DNA of 64,000 bases from Halosaccharopolyspora lacisalsi (GCF_014137975.1 NZ_JACGWZ010000008.1:62001-126000); one strand, 5' to 3'; numbered from the stretch's first letter, positions 18,476-28,062 are shown. Numbers and translations are program-made. Notes: generated by a model from the sequence alone, not told the origin.

Positions 18476-20680
18476 CTACTTGTCGTCGATCCTGCGGGCG
18501 CCGAGTTCGCTGGCGAGCAGCTCGAAGGCGACTTCCTGGGAGTCCCGGTACTCCGCGGTCGGGGGATCCTGCCGCGAGGCGGCGGTGTCCTGCGACGGCG
18601 CGGGGGCCCCCTGCCCGGAGTCGTCGGTGGGTTCCGGTGCGGACCTCTCCACCGAGGCCGCGGGAACGGCGGGTGCCGCGTCCTCCGGCGGAGGCTCCTC
18701 GTCCGGAGGTTCCGGGGGCGGAGGAATACCGTCCCGGTCATTGTCCTCCGAGGCCGGTTTCCGTTCCGCTGGGACGGCGTCACGGGGCGCCGAATCCTCG
18801 GTCTCGGAATTCGCCCGAGGCCGTTCGGCGGCGGGGCGCTGCTGCGTCTCGGGACGGGCCTGCTCCTCGGGACGCTGTGCGGGACGTGCCTGGCGGGGCG
18901 CGGTCTCCGGCTTGCCTCCACCGGACCGTCCACCGCGATCGTCGGGGGGCGGAGTGGCTCCCGCCTCCACGCACTGCACGTCCCACTCCCCGCCGACGAC
19001 GGCCCGCATCGCGTCGCGGACGACCTCGATGCGGCGCTGCTGGGCGAACTGCTTCAGCAGTCCGCTCGTCGGCATGGACAGCACCAGGGTGCCCTCGCGC
19101 AGGTCCTGAACGGTGGCGTTGAGCAACAGCGCCTGGGTGGGCTTGTTGCGTTCCGCCACGGCTCGCAGCAGCTCGGTCCACACCCGTCGCACGTCGGCCG
19201 CGTTGAACCCGCCGGAGTCACCCTCCGAGGCCCCCTCCTCGGCCACGGCCGGTTCCGACGACTCGGAGGGCGCCGGCGGCTCCGGGGGTGCCGACGCGAC
19301 GGGCGCGGGCCGTTCGGAAGGAGCCGAATCCGGACTCCGCTGCTCCGGCGCGGGCTCGGCGGCTTGCTGCGCGGCGCGCTCGTGGGGCCGCTGGAACACA
19401 CGCCGCGACGCCGCGGAGTCGGCGACCGGTTCCGAGGTGTCACCGGAATTCGACGGCACCGCGCTCTCGGAGACCGCTGCCGCGCTCCCACCCGCAGCGG
19501 GAGCGCTCGGGGGCGGCGCGATGGTCATGCGGTTTTCCACTCGTTCCAGCCGCTGCAGTAGCGCGGACTCGTCACCGGAGACGGCGGGCAGCATCATCCG
19601 CGCGCACAGCAGTTCCAGCAACAACCGCGGTGCCGTGGCACCACGCATCTCCGAAAGGCCGTTGTGCACGATGTCGGCGAAGCGCGACAGACCGGCCGCC
19701 CCGAAGCGTTCGGCCTGCGAGCGCATCCGGGCCAGCTCGTCATCGGTGGCGTCGACCAGACCGCGCTGGCCGGCGTCGGGTACCGAGCGCAGCAGAACCA
19801 GGTCCCGCAGCCGGTCGAGCAGGTCCGAGGCGAAACGACGCGGATCGTGGCCGGCCTCGACGAGTCGGTCCACCGTCCCGTACACGGCGGCGCCGTCGTC
19901 CACCGCCAACCCGTCGACCATCTCGTCGATCAGGGCGACGTCGGTGACGCCGAGCAGGGCGACCGCGCGCTCGTAGGTGATGCCTTCCGCCCCGGCGCCC
20001 GCCAGCAACTGGTCCAGCACGCTCAGCGTGTCACGCACCGATCCGCCACCCGCGCGGATCGCCAGCGGATACACGGCCGGTTCGACCCGCACGCCTTCCT
20101 CGCCGCAGACACGCTCCAGCAGCGCGCGCAGCGAGCCGGGCGGTACCAGCCGGAAGGGGTAGTGATGGGTACGAGAGCGGATGGTGGTCAGCACCTTGTC
20201 CGGCTCCGTCGTGGCGAAGACGAAGATCAGGTGCTCCGGGGGCTCCTCCACGATCTTGAGCAGGGCGTTGAAGCCCTGCGGGGTGACCATGTGGGCCTCG
20301 TCGATGACGAAGATCCGGTAGCGGGAGCTCGCCGGCGCGAACACGGCGCGATCGCGCAGCTCACGCGTGTCGTCGACACCACCGTGACTGGCCGCGTCGA
20401 GCTCGATGACGTCGACGCTGCCGCCGCCCTCGGGCGCGAGCGCCGCGCACGAATCGCACTCCCCGCACGGATCGGCCGTGGGCCCCTGGGCACAGTTCAG
20501 CGACCGCGCGAGGATCCGCGCGCTCGAGGTCTTGCCGCAGCCACGTGGCCCGGAGAAGAGGTAAGCATGATTGATCCGACCGGCCCCGAGCGCGGTGCGC
20601 AGGGGCTCGGTGACGTGCTCCTGACCGACGACCTCACCGAAGGTCGCCGGACGGTACTTGCGGTAAAGAGCCAACGCCAC
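18476..20680 (-). CDS. dnaX: DNA polymerase III subunit gamma/tau
   Basis: This 734-residue clamp-loader ATPase contains Walker A GPRGCGKTSS (about 45-54), a zinc-binding Cys cluster ending CGECDSC (about 64-80), Walker B VIDEAHMVT and the sensor RTHHYPFR. Domains I-III span about residues 1-370. The rest is a long, acidic, Pro/Glu/Ser-rich tail with a polymerase/helicase-binding segment around FNAADVRRVWTELLR. The GTG start (VALALYRKYRPATFGEVVGQ) matches actinobacterial DnaX, while the frame further upstream lacks conservation. I see no A-rich slippery site in the sequence, so only full-length tau is expected. Confidence 0.97.
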   Translation of the reverse strand: MALALYRKYRPATFGEVVGQEHVTEPLRTALGAGRINHAYLFSGPRGCGKTSSARILARSLNCAQGPTADPCGECDSCAALAPEGGGSVDVIELDAASHGGVDDTRELRDRAVFAPASSRYRIFVIDEAHMVTPQGFNALLKIVEEPPEHLIFVFATTEPDKVLTTIRSRTHHYPFRLVPPGSLRALLERVCGEEGVRVEPAVYPLAIRAGGGSVRDTLSVLDQLLAGAGAEGITYERAVALLGVTDVALIDEMVDGLAVDDGAAVYGTVDRLVEAGHDPRRFASDLLDRLRDLVLLRSVPDAGQRGLVDATDDELARMRSQAERFGAAGLSRFADIVHNGLSEMRGATAPRLLLELLCARMMLPAVSGDESALLQRLERVENRMTIAPPPSAPAAGGSAAAVSESAVPSNSGDTSEPVADSAASRRVFQRPHERAAQQAAEPAPEQRSPDSAPSERPAPVASAPPEPPAPSESSEPAVAEEGASEGDSGGFNAADVRRVWTELLRAVAERNKPTQALLLNATVQDLREGTLVLSMPTSGLLKQFAQQRRIEVVRDAMRAVVGGEWDVQCVEAGATPPPDDRGGRSGGGKPETAPRQARPAQRPEEQARPETQQRPAAERPRANSETEDSAPRDAVPAERKPASEDNDRDGIPPPPEPPDEEPPPEDAAPAVPAASVERSAPEPTDDSGQGAPAPSQDTAASRQDPPTAEYRDSQEVAFELLASELGARRIDDK

Positions 20681-20748
20681 GTCCGAAACTCTACGTGCTC
20701 GCGCCGACAACCCGACAACGCCCGACGGGTCCCCTGGAGAAAAAGAAG

Positions 20749-20836
20749 GGGACCCCGCGCACCCGTCAGAGCCCGCTTACCCTTGCTGCCTTCCGGCCCT
20801 GGGGGAGTTCGCAGGGTGGACGCCGCGCGGGGTCCG
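20749..20836 (-). ncRNA. ffs: Small bacterial SRP RNA (4.5S-type)
   Basis: Read on the minus strand, the sequence contains the invariant SRP domain IV core GGCCGGAAGGCAGCAAGGG within a long hairpin. The outer stem pairs 20750-20760 with 20825-20835 without mismatch. It lies between dnaX and tRNA-Ser, the usual actinobacterial position. It partners Ffh in membrane-protein targeting. Ends are set by the outer stem and are uncertain by a few bases. Confidence 0.92.
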
Positions 20837-20944
20837 ATTCCCAGTGTAACCATCCACACCGCACCACCCGACCCCGGGGGGTGGCGCGATCGTCACCCGC
20901 CCCCTGCGACGAAGGCGGACAACCTCTCCCGTACACTCGTTCGC

Positions 20945-21030
20945 GGAGGATTGGCCGAGCGGCCTAAGGCGCACGATTGGAAATCGTGTAAGGGCATCCC
21001 CCTTCGCGGGTTCGAATCCCGCATCCTCCG
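20945..21030 (+). tRNA. tRNA-Ser (anticodon GGA)
   Basis: Acceptor stem GGAGGAT/ATCCTCC, anticodon stem CACGA/TCGTG with loop TTGGAAA, a long variable arm typical of serine tRNAs, and T-loop TTCGAAT. The discriminator is G, and the 3' CCA is not encoded. It reads UCC/UCU codons. Confidence 0.97.
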
Positions 21031-21417
21031 CCGGATACGGGGCCGGGCGCGACACCAGCGCCCGGCCTCACTGCTTTCCGACCTCGGCTTCCCCCGATGG
21101 TCCACTCGGGCGGCCGCGACCGTGACGGCACCGGGTCACCGTGCTCGCGAAATCGCTCGGCACCGCGCACGGGTGCACGGTGGACGTGTCCGGTTCGTGG
21201 GATGCCACGGCCATCGCTCTCCGACCATGCCGTGACAGGGCCTCCCGCCGCGCGGCCGACGAGCACTCGGACGATCCGTTGACACCTTCGGGTGACACGC
21301 GCTGCGGGCCCGGCGAGGCGCTGCCAGAGTGACTCGCGGCTCATCCGGAAATATCCGTCGACACGGGAGCTTCCGGAGCCGACCGCCATATTCGGTTTTG
21401 CTCACGAGGAGTGTTGT
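21031..21417. other. Intergenic region between tRNA-Ser and chaplin-like gene
   Basis: No protein or RNA gene is supported. A TTGACA hexamer occurs at 21279-21284 but lacks a convincing -10 partner. The last 70 bases before the chaplin-like gene are A/T-richer and probably hold its promoter; GAGGAG precedes its start. Confidence 0.4.
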
Positions 21418-21741
21418 ATGCGTACTTCTTTGCGTGTTCTTGGTGTCGCGACCGCGACTGTCGGCCTGTTCGCGATGGGTTCACCGGCTTTCGCCGCCAA
21501 CCCCCCGTCCGTGGACGTCGAGGACGTCACCGGCCAGATCGCCCAGAACGAGGGCGGGAACGCCGGTAACGGCGGCGAGGGTGGAACCGGCGTGAACCTC
21601 TGCGGTCTCGTCCCGATCGCCATCCTGGGGGAGAACACCGTGAACTGCTCGGCCGGTAACGGCGGCGACGGTGGCGCAGGCGGCGAGGCCGGATCGGAGC
21701 AGCAGATCGGCGGGGACAAGGACAAGAAGTCGCACAAGTGA
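21418..21741 (+). CDS. Small secreted chaplin-like protein, Gly/Asn-rich
   Basis: This is a 107-residue precursor with a clear signal peptide (about 1-27, cleavage after AFA). The mature part is rich in Gly, Asn and acidic residues and has two cysteines in VNLCGLVPIAILGENTVNCSAG, spaced as in the chaplin (DUF320) fold where they form a disulfide. The repeated element NAGNGGEGG / NGGDGGAGG flanks the Cys pair, and the tail is charged (GGDKDKKSHK). Chaplins are surface-active amyloid proteins of aerial hyphae. Assignment is by layout, since the hydrophobic chaplin core is poorly matched. AGGAG precedes the ATG, and a strong terminator follows. Confidence 0.75.
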   Translation: MRTSLRVLGVATATVGLFAMGSPAFAANPPSVDVEDVTGQIAQNEGGNAGNGGEGGTGVNLCGLVPIAILGENTVNCSAGNGGDGGAGGEAGSEQQIGGDKDKKSHK

Positions 21742-21775
21742 CGTTCCCACTTCACTGACTCACGTTCTTCACCGC

Positions 21776-21810
21776 AAGTGTGTGCCGGCCCGCGTGGCCG
21801 GCACGCACTT
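21776..21810 (+). terminator. Hairpin after the chaplin-like gene
   Basis: A 15-bp stem (AAGTGTGTGCCGGCC with its complement, one G-T pair) and five-base loop. It ends in CACTT without a T-run. Confidence 0.65.
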
Positions 21811-21966
21811 GTTCGGGGCCCGAGAGCGGCGGACCGCTTGACTCGTCGCCGCGGAGGACATCGCGCCATCGGGGTGGTGTTCAGCCCGGACACGGCGCCG
21901 GGGCATGAGGCGACGCCGCCGCGGGCACCCTGCGTGAGTCATGGAAGCCGTGGAAGGGACGTCGTG

Positions 21967-22905
21967 ATGTCTCCGAACGAGGTGGCCGGGCATGCGGATC
22001 GGTGCCGTCGAGCAGGTCCGGGGGCGCACTCGGGCAGATGGGCCGACCGGCCGTCGCAGATCCCGCTTCGGGGGTGGCGCCAGATCCTGGTGCGGGCATG
22101 GAAGGCCGGCAGTGCCGACAACATCTACATGCTGGCGGGCAGCGTCGCTTTCTTCACGTTCCTCGCGATCTTTCCCGCGATGATCTCCCTGCTCACCGTC
22201 TTCGGGTTGGTCGCCGACCCGACGCAGGCCGCGCGCCGGATCGGCGTGTACACCTCGTCGCTGCCGCAGGCACCTCAACAGCTGATCAACGATCAACTCG
22301 CCGCGGTGGCCCGTGGTGGCGGTGGATCACTCGGCCTCGGCTTGGTCCTCTCACTCCTCATCGCGCTCTGGCTCGCCTCGACCGGGACGCAGAGCCTGAT
22401 CAACGCGGTCAACATCGCCTACGACGAGGAGGAGGGCCGCGGAGCCGTCAAGCTGGGGGCTCTCGCGGTCGGGCTCACTCTCTGCGGGGCCGTGTTCGTG
22501 CTGCTGGCGCTGGCGCTGATCGCGGTCACCCCGGCGGTGCTGGGTGGTCTCGACTTCGGACCCGGGGTCCTGGTGACGGCGGAGGTGGTGCGCTGGCTCC
22601 TGCTCGTCGCGTTGTTCGCGGTGGCACTCGCGGTCGTCTATCGCGTGGCACCCGACCGGGTCGCCCCGCGCGTCCGATGGGTCAGCGTCGGCGCTGTCGT
22701 CGCGACCGCGCTGTGGCTCCTCGGCAGTGTCGCGTTCACGCTGTACATCACCAACTTCGGCAGTTACAACAAGACCTACGGGGCGCTCGCCGGGGTGGTC
22801 GTGCTGATGCTGTGGCTCTATCTCACCAGCTACGTCGTGCTGCTGGGAGCGGAGATCAATGCCGAGTCCGAGCGGCAGACCAACCGGGACACCACCCGTG
22901 GCTGA
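21967..22905 (+). CDS. YihY/BrkB-family membrane protein
   Basis: This 312-residue protein has six predicted membrane helices. Family landmarks are AGSVAFFTFLAIFPAMISLLTVFGLV in helix 1, ASTGTQSLINAVNIAYDEEEGR in the cytoplasmic loop, and GALAGVVVLMLWLYLTSYVVLLGAEINAE at the end. The family was once called ribonuclease BN by mistake. It is an inner-membrane protein of unresolved function, possibly linked to envelope or transport. The ATG follows GGAAGGGA. A longer frame to 21778 is composed of unlikely residues and crosses the terminator. It is convergent with the BCCT gene. Confidence 0.9.
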   Translation: MSPNEVAGHADRCRRAGPGAHSGRWADRPSQIPLRGWRQILVRAWKAGSADNIYMLAGSVAFFTFLAIFPAMISLLTVFGLVADPTQAARRIGVYTSSLPQAPQQLINDQLAAVARGGGGSLGLGLVLSLLIALWLASTGTQSLINAVNIAYDEEEGRGAVKLGALAVGLTLCGAVFVLLALALIAVTPAVLGGLDFGPGVLVTAEVVRWLLLVALFAVALAVVYRVAPDRVAPRVRWVSVGAVVATALWLLGSVAFTLYITNFGSYNKTYGALAGVVVLMLWLYLTSYVVLLGAEINAESERQTNRDTTRG

Positions 22906-22919
22906 CCGCGCGAGCGGGA

Positions 22920-24482
22920 TCAGCGGATGCCCTGTTCCCGCGCCATCCGGTGGACCACCCGCGGCGCCGACCACAGGGTGGGCAGCATCACGAACCCGGC
23001 GGGTACCGCGGTGACCACGATGAACGACTGCAACGCGTCGACACCACCGTTCCCGATCGCGATCAGCACGCTCGCCGCGGCACCCATCAGCAGTCCCCAG
23101 AACGCGCGGGAGAGCTTGCTCGGTTCCTCGCCACCCGCCCCGACGGTGGCGATGGCCAGCGACATCGAGTCGGTCGTGGTGGCCACGAAAGTGGTGGTCA
23201 GCACCAGCAGGACGACACCGATCAGCCCGCCCCACGGAAGCTGCTGGGAGATCGCGATCACCACCGCGGGAAGCCCGTCCTCGGCGAGCGGGCCGGAGAC
23301 CGACCCCGGTGTGCGCTGCTCCAGCATGATCCCGGTACCGCCCAGCGCGGTGAACCACAGCGCCGTGACGACCGGAGCGACCCCGATGAGGTTGCCGACC
23401 AGGCCGCGCACCGTGCGCCCGCGCGAGATGCGTGCGACGAAAATCGACATCAGCGGGGCGTATCCGATGAACCAGCCGAAGAAGAACACCGTCCAGCTGC
23501 TCAGCCACTCGTCGTCACCGCGATACAGCGACAGCGGCACGAAGTCCTGCACGTAGCGGGCGAATCCGCCGAGGAAACCGTCGACCACGAAACTCGCCGA
23601 GCCGAGCACCACGATCGCAGCCAGGGTCACGATCGACAACCACACGTTGAACCGGCTGAGGTTCTGGATGCCCCTCTCGATACCGGCGACCACCGAGACG
23701 ACCGCGATCGCCGTCAGCCCCAGCACGATCGTGATCTGCACGGGGTAGGTGTCGGGCGTACCGAACAGGGCCGACATGCCGTAGGAGACCTGGAGCCCGA
23801 GAAACCCGAGCGGGCCGACGGTGCCCGCCACGACCGCCATGATGCAGATGACGTCGACGAGGGTGCCGAACCAGTGACGCTGGATCCGTTCGCCGAACAC
23901 CGGGTCCAGCAGCGTGCGCGGACGCAGCGGCAGCCCCCGTTCCCGCGCGCGCATCATCACGATCGCGCCGAGCGTGCCCAGCACCGCCCACGCCAGGAAA
24001 GCCCAGTGCGAGAAGCTCTGGGCCAACGCCACGGTCACCGCTTCCCACGAGTCCGCGGCGACGGCGGAGTAGGCGGGCGGCAGGTCGGCGTAGTGGTAGA
24101 CCGGCTCGGCCGCGGCCCAGAACACGCCCCCTGCCGCCAACAGCGTGCACATGATCATCGCGAGCCACTTGAAGTGCCCGAACTCGGGGGTGTCCGTGCC
24201 GCCGAGCCGCACCCGGCCGTAGCGGGAGATCCCCAGCGCGGCGGCGATCAGGAACGTCGCCAGCAGCAGCACCTGCCAGTACGGCCCGAACCAGGCGGCG
24301 CACACCCGGAACGCCGCGGTCACGGCGGAGCTGGTCGCTTCCGGCGCGAGCAGGGCCACCACGACGAAAGCGATCAGGAGGCCGCTGCTGAGCACGGTCA
24401 CGGCGACGTTCGCCCGTCGCCGGGTGTCCCGCTCGGACGCGGGATTCTGCTGCCCGGCGTCGGACAGCACTGAGGAAGACAA
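22920..24482 (-). CDS. BCCT-family osmolyte transporter
   Basis: This 520-residue protein has twelve membrane segments. Family landmarks include GISRYGRVRLG after helix 2, AAEPVYHYA in helix 3, and WTVFFFGWFIGYAPLMSIFVARISRGRTVR, the tryptophan-rich signature of betaine/choline/carnitine transporters. Members import glycine betaine, choline, carnitine or ectoine, driven by Na+ or H+. In helix 3 the usual G-M-G-I-G segment reads AAGGVF, a sub-group difference that may alter ion coupling. The short termini suggest it is not an osmosensor like BetP, which has long charged tails. It fits a salt-adapted organism. Confidence 0.93.
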   Translation of the reverse strand: MSSSVLSDAGQQNPASERDTRRRANVAVTVLSSGLLIAFVVVALLAPEATSSAVTAAFRVCAAWFGPYWQVLLLATFLIAAALGISRYGRVRLGGTDTPEFGHFKWLAMIMCTLLAAGGVFWAAAEPVYHYADLPPAYSAVAADSWEAVTVALAQSFSHWAFLAWAVLGTLGAIVMMRARERGLPLRPRTLLDPVFGERIQRHWFGTLVDVICIMAVVAGTVGPLGFLGLQVSYGMSALFGTPDTYPVQITIVLGLTAIAVVSVVAGIERGIQNLSRFNVWLSIVTLAAIVVLGSASFVVDGFLGGFARYVQDFVPLSLYRGDDEWLSSWTVFFFGWFIGYAPLMSIFVARISRGRTVRGLVGNLIGVAPVVTALWFTALGGTGIMLEQRTPGSVSGPLAEDGLPAVVIAISQQLPWGGLIGVVLLVLTTTFVATTTDSMSLAIATVGAGGEEPSKLSRAFWGLLMGAAASVLIAIGNGGVDALQSFIVVTAVPAGFVMLPTLWSAPRVVHRMAREQGIR

Positions 24483-24753
24483 GCGAAAACCAATCTGTCA
24501 CGGGGCGCCAGGACAAGCACGACTACGACCCCGTGGACCGGTTCACGCACCGTCCATGACGGGAAGCTCGGGCCGGGGGCGTGCTCGAGACGGACCTGGG
24601 GAGAGCTGTTGGCCGAACGGACGTGTTCGGAAGAAACCCCCACCTCGGCGCCGGAGAACGCCGTGAACGGTAGATCGCCGCGAACGAGCAGGTCAAAGCC
24701 GGGCCCCGGGGGAATGGCGTTCGCCACACGTCCCGCGGGCCCGGCGTCCGTCC

Positions 24754-25875
24754 TCAGTGCAACGTGCCGAGCGTGTCCTTGGCGAACGGGACGATCTCGT
24801 CGAAACGGCCGTCGCGGACCTTCGACGCCCAGGCCGGGTCGCCCAGCAGCGCCCGCCCGACCGCGACGAGGTCGAACTCGCCGCGCTCCAACCGCTCGTG
24901 GAGCTCGTCGACGCCGCTGAACCCGGCGTCGCCCTCCCACGAGGCCGCCGAGGTGAACTCGCTGTCGAGACCGACCGACCCGACGGTCACGGTCGGACGG
25001 GCGGTCACCTCCCGGATCCAGCCCGCGAGGTTGAGGTCGGACCCCTCGAACTCCGGGGTCCGGTGGCGCCGGGTCGAGGCGTGGAAGACGTCGACGCCCG
25101 CCTCGGTCAGTGGCGTCAGCAACCGTTCGAGCTCCTGGGGGGAGTCGGCCAGGCGTGCCTGGTAGTCGTCCATCTTCCACTGGGAGGTGCGGAACAGGAT
25201 CGGGAAGGCCGGGGACACCGCCTCACGGCACGCCGTGACGATCTCGGCCGCGAAACGGGACCGCGAGATCACGTCGCCGCCGTAGTCGTCCTCGCGGTGA
25301 TTGGTCCGGCCCCAGAGGAACTGGTCGATCAGGTACCCGTGTGCTCCGTGCAGTTCGATCCCGTCGAAGCCCAGTCGCTCCGCCGTCGCCGCCGCCTTGA
25401 CGAAGGCGTCGATGGTCTCGTCGATGTCCCGCGTGGTCATCGCGTCCCCGACGTCCGAACCGGTGGCGGAGCGGCCGGAGGGACTGTGCACGGGGCTGTC
25501 GAAGGAAGGGGGCGTACCGGGGGAGCGTTGGGCTCCCACGTGCCAGAGCTGGGGAACGATCTTCCCGCCGTGACCGTGCACGGACTCGACCACCTTCCCC
25601 CAGCCGGCCAGCGCCTCCTCCCCGTGGAAGTGCGGCACCCGGTCGCTGGTGCCCGCGCTCGGGTGACCGACGTACGTGCCCTCGGTGATGATCAGTCCCA
25701 CGTCGGCGGCCGCACGGCGCGCGTAGTACTCGACCACGTCGGCACCGGGGACGCCTCCCGGGGAGAACTCCCTGGTCATGGGCGCCATAGCGATCCGCGT
25801 GGGCACCGTGAGACCACCGACGGTGGCGGGGGTGAACAGCGATCGCGGGGTGCTGGTCGTGGTTTCTTCGGGCAC
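24754..25875 (-). CDS. Old Yellow Enzyme-family NADH:flavin oxidoreductase
   Basis: This FMN-dependent TIM-barrel enzyme has about 373 residues. It shows IAMAPMTREFSPGGVP (FMN contact), a Gln in VPQLWHVGAQR, GIELHGAHGYLIDQFLW, RTNHREDDYGG (substrate His/Asn region) and, near the end, VGSVGL and VAVGRALLGDP, which bind the FMN phosphate. Such enzymes reduce activated C=C bonds of enones or xenobiotics. The start is a GTG six bases after GAGGAG; ATGs at 25899 and 25941 are possible but have no ribosome-binding site. It is a single gene, and its substrate is unknown. Confidence 0.92.
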   Translation of the reverse strand: MPEETTTSTPRSLFTPATVGGLTVPTRIAMAPMTREFSPGGVPGADVVEYYARRAAADVGLIITEGTYVGHPSAGTSDRVPHFHGEEALAGWGKVVESVHGHGGKIVPQLWHVGAQRSPGTPPSFDSPVHSPSGRSATGSDVGDAMTTRDIDETIDAFVKAAATAERLGFDGIELHGAHGYLIDQFLWGRTNHREDDYGGDVISRSRFAAEIVTACREAVSPAFPILFRTSQWKMDDYQARLADSPQELERLLTPLTEAGVDVFHASTRRHRTPEFEGSDLNLAGWIREVTARPTVTVGSVGLDSEFTSAASWEGDAGFSGVDELHERLERGEFDLVAVGRALLGDPAWASKVRDGRFDEIVPFAKDTLGTLH

Positions 25876-26136
25876 CGGCTCTCCTCGTGCTGACGACATC
25901 TGCCGCCATCCGGACGCGACGGAGGCGTCCGGATGACGCAATCAGCGTGGACGGTAAACGCCCCCCGTGCGGGCGACGACGCACGCACTGGCGACGAAGT
26001 GCTCGTCATCACCACGCGGAACTCGACGCACCATCCCGTTTTCGGTACGTGCCTTTTCGAATACTTTGCGTTGACTTGTGGTGATTTCTGTCTGAAGCTG
26101 TGACACGGAAACGGTCCTGCTCATGCGGAGGTCCCC

Positions 26137-28062
26137 ATGTCGCGACATCCCTCGGGAGAACCCTTACGGCCGTCCTCGAAGCAACGAAGCACCCGATCGC
26201 GCCCCCGAAGAGCCCTCTTCGGGGGCTTACTCGCCCTCTGCCTGGTCTGGACCGGCAACACCGCGTCGGCGAACCCGGCGGAACCGGACTCGTGGACCGT
26301 CACCGAACCGGACCGGCCACCGAACTCCCAGCTCGGAGCCACCGTCTCGCTCACCGCCGACGGCGCACTGCGAATCAGCGTGCGGCGCGGCGAGCGAACC
26401 GTGCTCGAACCCTCCGCACTCGGCATCACGACGTCCGACGCCGACTTCGGCCGGGGATTGACCTTCCTTTCCCGCGAGGACCGCCGGGTCGAGCGGAACT
26501 ACACCACGCCGGTGGGCAAGCGACACCGCCATCACTCCACCGCGCGACAGACCCGCCTGTCCTTCCGCTCCGAGAACGGCGGGCGGATGGACCTGCTGAT
26601 CCGGGTGGCCGACGACGGGGTGGCCTACCGCTACGTGCTGCCCGAGCCCGACGGCGAGGTCGTCGTCGAGTCCGAGTCGTCCTCGTTCCGGGTGCCCGCG
26701 TCCTCGCCCGCCTGGATGGCTCCGTGGGGCGACCACTACGAGAAGCGGTGGTCCGGCACCGAGGTCGGCGACGCCCCGGCCGGGGAGTACGGCTATCCCG
26801 CGCTGCTGCGGGTCGGTCGCGACGACTACGTGCTGCTCAGCGAGTCGGACGTCATCGACCAGTACGGCGCCACCCGGCTCACCCTCGACGGGAGCACCTT
26901 CGAGGTCACACTGCCCGACCCCCAGCAGACCAGCGCCGCTCCGATGGTCACGCCCTGGCGCACGATGATCATCGGTGACCTGGGACAGGTCGTGGAGTCG
27001 GACTTCGTCGAGGACCTGGCCCCGTCCTCGCGGATCGAGGACACCTCGTGGATCGAGCCGGGCCGCGTGTCCTGGTCCTGGTGGTCGGACCACGACAGTC
27101 CCGGCGACCTGCGAACCCAGCGGGCCTACGTCGACTACGCGGCCGAGCAGGGCTGGGAGTACGCCCTGGTGGACGCGGGCTGGAAGCCGGAGTGGATGCC
27201 CGGACTGGTCGACTACGCGCGCGAGCGCGGCGTCCGGATCATCGCGTGGCTGCCCTGGACCGAGGTCGACACCGAGGCGGAACGTGCCGAACGGCTGCCG
27301 CGCTGGAAGTCCTGGGGCATCGCCGGGCTGAAGATCGACTACATGGACTCGGACAGCCAGGAGATGATGCGCTGGTACGACGAGGTCCTGAAGGACACCG
27401 CCCGGTTGCGCATGACGGTGAACTTCCACGGCGCGACGATCCCGCACGGTGTGCAGCGCGAGTGGCCGCACGTGATGACCATGGAAGCCGTGCGCGGCGC
27501 GGAGTACTACACGTTCGGCGAAGGCGAGGGCAACACCGCCGCGCACAACACGGTCCTGCCCTACACCCGAAACGTCATCGGTTCGATGGACTACACGCCG
27601 GTGACGTTCTCCACCGACGAGCGCACCACCTCCGACGGGCACGAACTCGGACTCTCGGTGGTCTACGAGTCCGGGATGCAGCACTTCGCCGACTCCGTCG
27701 AGTCCTACCGCCGGCACCCCGTGGCCGAGAGGTTCCTCGCCGAAGTCCCCGCGGCCTGGGACGAGACGCGGTTCCTCGGTGGTCACCCGGGCGAGGGCCA
27801 GATCATCGCCCGCAAGCACGGTGCGGACTGGTTCGTCGGCGGGATCTTCGCCGGGTCCGCCCACGAGGTCACGGTGCCGTTCGAGTTCCTGCCGGGTGGT
27901 CGCTGGCGCGTGGAGCTCTTCCGCGACGGTCCGAACGGGCTGGTCACCGACACCCGCACGGTCACCCGTGACTCCCGGATCACCGTGGGGGTCGCCGACA
28001 ACGGTGGTTTCGCCGCCCGGGCCTGCCGCGCGGGACACGGTCCCTGCGGCACCGGGGGCTGA
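26137..28062 (+). CDS. Secreted glycoside hydrolase family 97
   Basis: This 641-residue exported enzyme carries an N-terminal signal with twin arginines (SRPRRALFGGLLALCLVW, cleavage near TASA). The N-terminal beta-super-sandwich spans about 60-330. The barrel includes YALVDAGWKPEWMP, GIAGLKIDYMDSDSQEMM, TVNFHGATIPHGVQREWP and MTMEAVRGAEYY, followed by a C-terminal beta domain. This is the GH97 layout (SusB, BtGal97b). The Asp in LKIDYMD lies where the retaining alpha-galactosidase-type members carry their nucleophile, so an alpha-galactosidase/alpha-glucosidase with a retaining mechanism is suggested, not shown. The ATG is five bases after GGAGG. Confidence 0.88.
   Translation: MSRHPSGEPLRPSSKQRSTRSRPRRALFGGLLALCLVWTGNTASANPAEPDSWTVTEPDRPPNSQLGATVSLTADGALRISVRRGERTVLEPSALGITTSDADFGRGLTFLSREDRRVERNYTTPVGKRHRHHSTARQTRLSFRSENGGRMDLLIRVADDGVAYRYVLPEPDGEVVVESESSSFRVPASSPAWMAPWGDHYEKRWSGTEVGDAPAGEYGYPALLRVGRDDYVLLSESDVIDQYGATRLTLDGSTFEVTLPDPQQTSAAPMVTPWRTMIIGDLGQVVESDFVEDLAPSSRIEDTSWIEPGRVSWSWWSDHDSPGDLRTQRAYVDYAAEQGWEYALVDAGWKPEWMPGLVDYARERGVRIIAWLPWTEVDTEAERAERLPRWKSWGIAGLKIDYMDSDSQEMMRWYDEVLKDTARLRMTVNFHGATIPHGVQREWPHVMTMEAVRGAEYYTFGEGEGNTAAHNTVLPYTRNVIGSMDYTPVTFSTDERTTSDGHELGLSVVYESGMQHFADSVESYRRHPVAERFLAEVPAAWDETRFLGGHPGEGQIIARKHGADWFVGGIFAGSAHEVTVPFEFLPGGRWRVELFRDGPNGLVTDTRTVTRDSRITVGVADNGGFAARACRAGHGPCGTGG

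Noticed and set aside
18476-20680. Programmed frameshift in dnaX giving a gamma subunit
   Set aside because: No A-rich slippery heptamer with downstream stem is visible; only the full-length product is supported.
21279-21284. TTGACA as a promoter for the chaplin-like gene
   Set aside because: No -10 hexamer at 16-19 bases and the distance to the gene is over 130 bases.
25942-26124. Sixty-residue frame on the minus strand (MSRTVSVSQLQTEITTSQRK...) between the OYE and GH97 genes
   Set aside because: It reads like a protein, but its ATG is 12 bases from the divergent GH97 start with no room for promoters, has only a weak ribosome-binding site, and lies in an A/T-rich stretch that must hold the GH97 promoter.
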